This document shows, one piece after another, positions 59,052 through 64,000 of a stretch of DNA of 64,000 nucleotides. Where the stretch lies: positions 47,476 to 111,475 of the forward strand of contig JAUTCN010000018.1 in the NCBI GenBank assembly GCA_030673965.1, given 5' to 3'. This stretch comes from Fusobacterium sp. JB019 (GTDB taxonomy: Bacteria; Fusobacteriota; Fusobacteriia; Fusobacteriales; Fusobacteriaceae). A program made the translations under genes and the position numbers. Position 1 is the first letter of the stretch, and every line of letters begins with the position of its first letter. The notes under the pieces were generated by a model. It saw only the letters and a program-made list of their open reading frames with translations, searched no databases and was not told where the DNA came from.

Positions 59052-60212
59052 ATGGATTCTATAAAAAGAGTGATATTAATAGTACTGGATAGTGCTGGTG
59101 TAGGTGAATTACCAGATGCTGAATTATTTGGAGATGTGGGATCGAATACTTTTGGACATATAGGAGAAATAACAGGAGGACTAGATTTACCTAACATGCA
59201 AAAATTAGGGTTAGGAAATATTATTGAGATAAAAGGTGTTCCTAAAGAAAAAAAACCTACAGGATTATATGGGAAAGCTAAAGAGTTAGCAAAAGGAAAA
59301 GATACAACAACAGGTCACTGGGAAATAGCTGGACTTGTAACAAAGACTCCATTTCCTACTTATCCTAATGGATTTCCAAAAGATACAATAGAAGAATTTG
59401 AAAAAAGAACAGGAAGAAAAATATTATGTAACTTACCATATTCAGGAACAGAAGTAATAAATGATTATGGAGATGAAGCAGTTAAAAATAAAAACTTTAT
59501 AGTTTATACAAGTGCAGATCCAGTTTTTCAAATAGCAGCTCATGAAAAACACATTTCATTAGATGAATTGTATGAAGCTTGCAAAGTTGCATTAGAAATA
59601 TGTAATGAAAAATCTCCAGTAGCTAGAGTTATAGCAAGACCGTTTATAGGAAAAAATGGGGATTATACGAGAACATCTAATAGACATGACTTTTCGGTTC
59701 TTCCTTCTGGGAAAACTCTTTTAGACGAATTAAAAGAAAATAAGTTAGATGTTATTAGTATAGGGAAAATAAGTGATATTTTTGCAGGTCAAGGAATAAC
59801 TAAAAATAAAGGAAGTAATAAAGATAATTTAGATGGAATTTTAAAAACAATAGCTGCTATAGAAGAAGATACCAAGGGTCTAATTTTTACTAATTTAGTT
59901 GATTTTGATGCTAAGTACGGACATAGAAGAAATGCCTTTGGATATAAAGAAGCTTTAGAAGAATTTGATAATTATCTTCCTAAAATAATTTCAAAAATGA
60001 AGGATTCAGATTTATTAATTATAACAGCAGATCATGGCTGTGATCCTACATTTAAAGGAACAGATCATACAAGAGAATATATACCTATTTTAGCCTATTC
60101 AAAAAATATAAAAAGTGGTAATATAGGTATAAGAGAAAGCTTTTCGGATATAGCTGCAACAATAAAAAAAATATTATTAGAAAAAGAAGAAAAAAATAGT
60201 TTTATAAAATAA
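59052..60212 (+). CDS. deoB: Phosphopentomutase
   Basis: A 386-residue alkaline-phosphatase-superfamily enzyme that interconverts (deoxy)ribose-1- and -5-phosphate, linking pdp to deoC. Metal ligands appear in [18 protein letters not shown] at the N terminus and [19 protein letters not shown] near residue 325; the phospho-threonine region [11 protein letters not shown] lies near residue 80. AGGAG before the ATG overlaps the end of deoC. Confidence 0.96.
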   Translation: MDSIKRVILIVLDSAGVGELPDAELFGDVGSNTFGHIGEITGGLDLPNMQKLGLGNIIEIKGVPKEKKPTGLYGKAKELAKGKDTTTGHWEIAGLVTKTPFPTYPNGFPKDTIEEFEKRTGRKILCNLPYSGTEVINDYGDEAVKNKNFIVYTSADPVFQIAAHEKHISLDELYEACKVALEICNEKSPVARVIARPFIGKNGDYTRTSNRHDFSVLPSGKTLLDELKENKLDVISIGKISDIFAGQGITKNKGSNKDNLDGILKTIAAIEEDTKGLIFTNLVDFDAKYGHRRNAFGYKEALEEFDNYLPKIISKMKDSDLLIITADHGCDPTFKGTDHTREYIPILAYSKNIKSGNIGIRESFSDIAATIKKILLEKEEKNSFIK

Positions 60213-60223
60213 AGGGGGAATAT

Positions 60224-60616
60224 ATGAATGAAGATCAGATATTATCTTATATTGATGAAGCTATAAAAGTAAGATCCAAAGCTTACGCAAAGTATTCTAA
60301 TTTTAAGGTAGGGGCTATACTTATAGATAATAAAGATAATATGTACAAAGGGGTTAATGTTGAAAATAGCTCCTATGGATTGTCAAATTGTGCAGAGAGA
60401 AGTGCTATATTTTCTGCAGTTTCAGGTGGAATGAAAAATATAAAAGTTCTTTGTGTTGTAGGGGATACATCGAATCCAATATCTCCTTGTGGAGCATGTA
60501 GACAAGTTATAAAAGAATTTTCAAATGATGAAACAGTTATTATTCTTTCTAATTTAAAAAAAGAATATAAAGTATATAATATTGAAGAATTGCTTCCTTA
60601 TGGTTTTAAATTATAA
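60224..60616 (+). CDS. cdd: Cytidine deaminase
   Basis: A 130-residue enzyme that converts cytidine to uridine, which pdp can then split. The zinc site comprises CAERSA (the Cys and catalytic Glu near residue 55) and PCGACRQ near residue 87, and the N-terminal KAYAKYSNFKVGA is typical. AAGGGGG before the ATG. Last gene of the nucleoside operon. Confidence 0.95.
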   Translation: MNEDQILSYIDEAIKVRSKAYAKYSNFKVGAILIDNKDNMYKGVNVENSSYGLSNCAERSAIFSAVSGGMKNIKVLCVVGDTSNPISPCGACRQVIKEFSNDETVIILSNLKKEYKVYNIEELLPYGFKL

Positions 60617-60635
60617 AATGAAATGAGGGAAAAAG

Positions 60636-61541
60636 ATGTCTAGGCAAATAACTAATAGAGTTTTTATGGTGAAACCAATAAAATTTGATTATAACAAAGA
60701 AACAGCTAAAGATAATATTTATCAAAAAAATAATAATTTAAAGAAAGAAGAGATTCAAAAAAGAGCATTAAAAGAATTTGAATTATTAGTGGATAAATTA
60801 AAAAAAAATGGAGTAGAAGTAAATGTTTTTAAGGATACGCTTTTACCTGAAACTCCAGATAGTATATTTCCAAATAATTGGTTTAGTTCTCATGAAGATT
60901 CGATTGCTTTTTATCCTATGTATGCTAAAAATAGAAGAGAAGAATTGAAAAAATTTAAAGAATCCTTATTAGGATTAGTTGATTTAGAAAAAATAAAAAA
61001 AATAGATTTAAGTTTTAAAAGTTTTGAAAATAAATTTTTAGAAGGGACAGGAAGTTTAGTTTTAGATAGAAAATTTAAGAAAGCATATTGTTGTATTTCT
61101 AAAAGATCGAACAAAAAATTATTTCTAAGAACTTGTAAAAAATTAGGCTATAAACCAGTATGTTTTAAAGCTTATCAACAAGGGAGTCCTATTTATCATA
61201 CGAATGTTTTAATGAGTATAGGTGAAAAAATAGCATTAGTTTGTCTTGAAGCTATAAAGAGTTCTAAAGAGAGAGAAAAAGTAAAAAAAGAATTATTAAG
61301 TTCTGGGAAAGAGATTATAGAAATTTCCTTAAATCAAGTTTTAAAATATTTAGGAAATATTTTGGAACTTCAAGGAGAAAATGGAAATTTTATAATTTTA
61401 TCTGAAACTGCATATAATTCTTTAACAGTAAAACAAAAACAGACTATATTGAAATTCACAAGAATAGTTACCTCTAATGTAGAAACTATTGAGCATTTTG
61501 GAGGGGGTTCTGTTAGGTGTATGATAGGAGAACTTTTTTAA
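60636..61541 (+). CDS. Amidinohydrolase of the CtlX/arginine deiminase-like superfamily
   Basis: A 301-residue protein of the guanidino-modifying superfamily. It has the acidic FPNNWFSSHED near residue 78, EGTGSLVLDR near residue 132, the catalytic histidine in IYHTNV near residue 188, and the nucleophilic Cys295 in the C-terminal GGGSVRCMIGE. The GSLVLDR and CMIGE contexts are like CtlX, a citrulline-hydrolysing family; dimethylarginase is the alternative. It lies 19 bp after cdd and may be on the same transcript by read-through, but its role is distinct. Confidence 0.82.
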   Translation: MSRQITNRVFMVKPIKFDYNKETAKDNIYQKNNNLKKEEIQKRALKEFELLVDKLKKNGVEVNVFKDTLLPETPDSIFPNNWFSSHEDSIAFYPMYAKNRREELKKFKESLLGLVDLEKIKKIDLSFKSFENKFLEGTGSLVLDRKFKKAYCCISKRSNKKLFLRTCKKLGYKPVCFKAYQQGSPIYHTNVLMSIGEKIALVCLEAIKSSKEREKVKKELLSSGKEIIEISLNQVLKYLGNILELQGENGNFIILSETAYNSLTVKQKQTILKFTRIVTSNVETIEHFGGGSVRCMIGELF

Positions 61542-61543
61542 GA

Positions 61544-62434
61544 TTAAAAAAAGAAAATAGATATTCCTATAATAGAAATTAGAGCACCTAAAATTTCATA
61601 TTTTTTAATTTTTTCTTTAAAAAATATTATTGAAATAGGAATTATTAATATTGGACTAGTGGATGAAATAGTAGAGGCTACAGATGCGTTTGAATGTTTA
61701 AAAGCTTCAACTAAAGCAGCGATTCCAAATATAGATGTAAAAGTACCACAACATATAAAAAACATATTTCTAGTATTTTTTAAGGCTGAGATTAATTCTT
61801 GGCCTTTTTTTTGAGCTAAAATTAAAATACCAAATCCTAAAATTGCAGCAATAAGTCTGATTTGAGTTGTTGCTAGTGAGTCATAGGATGTAGAACCTAG
61901 TTTAGTTAAAATAACTCCTAGAGACTGTCCTAAAGTGGCTAAAAAAGCGTATAATAAACCTGTAGGAGAAAAATTAAAAGTGATTTTATTTTCAGAGTTG
62001 TTTGGTCTTAAAATGACGATAGCTACTCCTAAACAAGTTATAAATATCGCGGTTAATTGTAATGAGGATAAATGAACTCCTAGAAAGATAAAATCTATTA
62101 AAGCAACAATAATAGGAGATAAAGTCATAATCAGCATAGTTATTCTAGCTCCAATTTTTTTGAAAGCTTTAAAAAGAAAAAAATCTCCAAGAAACATTCC
62201 AATAAAACCAGAAAGCAAAAGAAGTCCTAAGTCATTTGAAGGGACATCGATAGGGAAAAAAAGATGGCGTTTTGTAAAAAGACAAACTATACCAAGCATA
62301 AAAGTTCCGATACAAACTCTTAAAAAATTAGCTATTTGGGGGTGTATTTTTCTGGCAATATTTTCAAATATTAAAGATGATGTAGTCCAACTTAGTGCTG
62401 TGAATAAAGCTAAAAATTCTCCTAAAAAATTCAT
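61544..62434 (-). CDS. EamA/DMT-family transporter
   Basis: A 296-residue protein with ten membrane spans in two EamA repeats (about 5-138 and 152-296). It contains GALLSW-like FTALSWTTSSLIF at the start and the paired PIIVALIDF and PILIIPISIIFFKE segments. It exports or imports a small metabolite; the substrate cannot be read from the sequence. It converges on the CtlX-like gene with only two bases between stops. GGAGGAT is the ribosome site on the minus strand. Confidence 0.88.
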   Translation of the reverse strand: MNFLGEFLALFTALSWTTSSLIFENIARKIHPQIANFLRVCIGTFMLGIVCLFTKRHLFFPIDVPSNDLGLLLLSGFIGMFLGDFFLFKAFKKIGARITMLIMTLSPIIVALIDFIFLGVHLSSLQLTAIFITCLGVAIVILRPNNSENKITFNFSPTGLLYAFLATLGQSLGVILTKLGSTSYDSLATTQIRLIAAILGFGILILAQKKGQELISALKNTRNMFFICCGTFTSIFGIAALVEAFKHSNASVASTISSTSPILIIPISIIFFKEKIKKYEILGALISIIGISIFFF

Positions 62435-62506
62435 AGATCCTCCTATTTAAAATTAAATAATTAAAGAGTATAATATCTTAAAATAAATTAAAAGTCAAGG
62501 AGATTT

Positions 62507-62528
62507 AAAATTGTAATAATACAATTTT
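62507..62528. repeat. Inverted repeat in a divergent intergenic region
   Basis: AAAATTGTA and TACAATTTT flank a four-base loop, nine base pairs. It sits between the EamA and radical SAM genes. It could be a transcription factor site or, on the plus strand, a short hairpin; T-richness after it is modest. Confidence 0.4.
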
Positions 62529-62604
62529 TATAATTTGTGAGATTTTTTTTAACAAAGTGGTATATAATTTATCTAAAGATTAAGAATTAAAAGAGGTGAT
62601 TATT

Positions 62605-63432
62605 ATGTATAAATATTTATTTGGTCCAGTGCCTTCAAGAAGATTAGGGAGATCTTTAGGGATAGATATAGTTAATCCTAAAACTTGTAACATGAATTGT
62701 ATATTTTGTGAATGTGGAATAACTAAAGAATTAATAAAAGAAAGAAAAAGTTATATAGATTTAGAGGAAATGAAAAAAGAATTTTTACATGCTTTAGATA
62801 CAGTAGAATTTGATTGTGTAACATTATCAGGAAGTGGTGAACCAACTTTAAATAAAGATTTAGGAGAAATAATAAATTGGTTAAAAAAAGTAACTGATAA
62901 AAAAGTAGTCTTAATTACAAATTCTGGTTTACTAATGAAAAAAGAAGTTAGAAATCAATTGAAAAATTTAGATATTATATTGCCTACAATAAATAGTGTT
63001 TGCAATTCTACATTTAAAAAGATTAATAGAGCTTATGAAGATTTAAGTATTGATGATATAAAAAATGGGTTAAAATCTTTAGGGGAAGAATTTAATGGAG
63101 AAATTTTATTAGAAACATTTATTATAGAAGGAATAAATGATACAAAAAAAGAATTGGATGGATTAGCTAATTTTTTGAAATCAATAAGATATACTAAAAT
63201 TCAACTAAATACATTAGATAGAATAGGAGCTGAAGAGTGGGTAAAACCATCTTCAAAAGAAAGATTAGAAATAATAAAAAAATATTTAGAATTAAAGAAT
63301 GTTAAAAATATAGAAATTATAGGAAAATTTAAAACAGAAGATAAAATAGAAAAAAATGAAAACCTTTTAAAAAACATGAAATCTAAAAGGAAGTACAGTG
63401 AAGAGGAATTGAAAAATATATTTATAAAATAA
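62605..63432 (+). CDS. Radical SAM protein (YjcD-like)
   Basis: A 275-residue radical SAM protein with the early motif LFGPVPSRRLGRSLGIDIV and the cluster motif CNMNCIFCECG near residue 32. The SAM-binding LSGSGEPTLNKDLG lies near residue 80. This architecture is shared by uncharacterised proteins of the Elp3-independent SPASM-less group. The function is unknown. The start at 62605 follows AGAGGTGA; a GTG at 62596 is part of that ribosome site. A TATAAT at 62563-62568 may be its -10. Confidence 0.85.
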   Translation: MYKYLFGPVPSRRLGRSLGIDIVNPKTCNMNCIFCECGITKELIKERKSYIDLEEMKKEFLHALDTVEFDCVTLSGSGEPTLNKDLGEIINWLKKVTDKKVVLITNSGLLMKKEVRNQLKNLDIILPTINSVCNSTFKKINRAYEDLSIDDIKNGLKSLGEEFNGEILLETFIIEGINDTKKELDGLANFLKSIRYTKIQLNTLDRIGAEEWVKPSSKERLEIIKKYLELKNVKNIEIIGKFKTEDKIEKNENLLKNMKSKRKYSEEELKNIFIK

Positions 63433-63459
63433 AAAAATAAAAATATAATAAAAAAAATG

Positions 63460-63488
63460 TTGACAAAAAATAGGAAATAGATTATAAT
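63460..63488 (+). promoter_or_regulatory. tRNA cluster promoter
   Basis: TTGACA (63460-63465), 17 bp, TATAAT (63483-63488): a full-consensus sigma-70-type promoter 17 bp before the first tRNA. Confidence 0.9.
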
Positions 63489-63504
63489 CATTCTTGTGTG
63501 TGAT

Positions 63505-63580
<76 letters not shown>

Positions 63581-63588
63581 TTATTTTT

Positions 63589-63663
63589 GCCCCGTTCGTT
63601 CAACGGTTAGGACATCAGATTTTCACTCTGGAGACAGGGGTTCGATTCCCCTACGGGGTACCA
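63589..63663 (+). tRNA. tRNA-Glu (anticodon TTC)
   Basis: Acceptor GCCCCGT pairs with ACGGGGT, with the G-U closing pair typical of tRNA-Glu. The anticodon loop TTTTCAC sits between CAGA and TCTG, the T loop is GGTTCGATTCC, and the CCA is encoded. Confidence 0.96.
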
Positions 63664-63681
63664 TTACAATTTAATAATGTC

Positions 63682-63766
63682 GGTGAGGTTCCCGAGTGGT
63701 CAAAGGGAGCAGACTGTAAATCTGCCAGCTCAGCTTTCGAAGGTTCAAATCCTTCCCTCACCACCA
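63682..63766 (+). tRNA. tRNA-Tyr (anticodon GTA)
   Basis: An 85-nt class II tRNA: acceptor GGTGAGG with CCTCACC, anticodon loop CTGTAAA between CAGA and TCTG, a long variable arm (CCAGCTCAGCTTTCG), T loop GGTTCAAATCC, and encoded CCA. Confidence 0.95.
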
Positions 63767-63774
63767 CTTAAAAA

Positions 63775-63815
63775 CTACACTGTCAAAAAAAATAGGAAAG
63801 TGTGGCTTTTTTTTT
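63775..63815 (+). terminator. Terminator between tRNA-Tyr and tuf
   Basis: CTACACT (63775-63781) pairs with AGTGTGG (63799-63805), seven pairs with one wobble, and runs into nine T residues. The loop is long (17 bases), so some read-through into tuf is likely. Confidence 0.65.
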
Positions 63816-63891
63816 AAATATAGGGTAAAATAAGAATACAGTGTAAAATATAAAATTAGAAAATTAATAAAAATTTAGGAGGACAAAAAAA

Positions 63892-64000
63892 ATGGCAAAA
63901 GAAAAATTTGACAGAAGTAAACCCCATGTAAACATTGGTACAATAGGACACGTTGACCACGGAAAAACAACTACAACAGCAGCTATCTCTAAGGTATTAG
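63892..64000 (+). CDS. tuf: Elongation factor Tu (partial, 5' end)
   Basis: Only the first 36 codons lie in the window; the gene runs off the right edge. The start [26 protein letters not shown] contains the G1 P-loop GHVDHGKT diagnostic of EF-Tu. TAGGAGG precedes the ATG. A tRNA-Tyr-tuf linkage is a common arrangement. Confidence 0.96.
   Translation, partial: MAKEKFDRSKPHVNIGTIGHVDHGKTTTTAAISKVL

Noticed and set aside
62482..62530. Possible small RNA or start-stop frame (TTG TAA) before the radical SAM gene
   Set aside because: The predicted transcript would be only about 50 nt with a weak terminator; evidence is too thin to call a gene.
61544..63432. Defence or mobile island near the tRNA cluster
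   Set aside because: No integrase, direct repeats at the tRNA ends, toxin-antitoxin pair or atypical base composition is visible; the genes are ordinary chromosomal ones.

Overview
The window is a very AT-rich bacterial chromosome segment with short gaps, many genes in both orientations, and no insertion sequence, prophage, CRISPR array or rRNA. Several features point to the Fusobacteriota (Fusobacterium/Cetobacterium-like): extreme AT bias with AGA/ATA/TTA codon use, an LPS-heptose gene (hldD, so a diderm) beside Firmicute-like features (GlpP antitermination, PTS-type DhaKLM, an N-terminally extended bL27 with its Prp protease, a tandem glycine riboswitch), and an anaerobic fermentative gene set. 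The phylum is an inference; the genus cannot be fixed from this sequence alone.

Layout. 1-4.8 kb: purD, guaB, then a tandem glycine riboswitch with its terminator ahead of an AgcS glycine/alanine symporter. 4.8-5.9 kb: an MgtC-type membrane protein on the minus strand with a short leader containing a terminator. 5.9-18.6 kb: a glycerol region with glpP (antiterminator), a TRAP transporter, a HAD phosphatase, glpF-glpK, dhaK-dhaL-dhaM, and a GlpA-like dehydrogenase, a FAD oxidoreductase and a DUF1667 protein. Two of these transcription units (glpF and glpA-like) start with a good promoter followed by a strong terminator before the first gene, as expected for GlpP control. 18.7-23.8 kb: rapZ, uvrC, a SpoIIE-type phosphatase, and yqhQ. 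24.5-30.3 kb: trmFO, a degenerate XerC-like protein, hslV, yqeH, a pseudopilin-like protein and a FAD dehydrogenase in one run.

30.4-36.8 kb: an LDH/MDH-family dehydrogenase behind a perfect 20-bp palindrome, convergent with ilvE. The ilvE gene (minus strand) has a previously unlisted 48-codon Ile/Leu/Val-rich leader ORF followed by an intrinsic terminator, which looks like a branched-chain amino acid attenuator. Then come a P1-family peptidase, adenine deaminase, and the rplU-prp-rpmA ribosomal operon. 37-41.2 kb: tcdA, a flavodoxin, an HPt protein and a degenerate-GGDEF/intact-EAL protein. 41.3-54.9 kb: a MATE pump, ligA, secA, a lipoprotein with a duplicated module, a PHP phosphoesterase, hldD, uppP, pilT, a HemZ-like radical SAM protein, a ComEA-like protein and hslO. 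55-60.6 kb: a nucleoside uptake and catabolism region (nupC, a Crp/Fnr regulator, pdp, deoC, deoB, cdd). 60.6-64 kb: a CtlX-like amidinohydrolase, an EamA transporter, a radical SAM protein, tRNA-Thr, tRNA-Glu and tRNA-Tyr, and the start of tuf.

Metabolically the window describes import and fermentation of glycerol, glycine/alanine and nucleosides, with much control placed in 5' leaders (riboswitch, attenuators, antitermination). I did not find a defence island or an obviously new multigene machine. The most noteworthy unlisted items are the ilvE leader-peptide attenuator, the palindrome on the dehydrogenase promoter, the recombinase that has lost two catalytic residues, and the DUF1667 protein whose cysteine spacing resembles the iron-sulfur segment of molybdopterin oxidoreductases.
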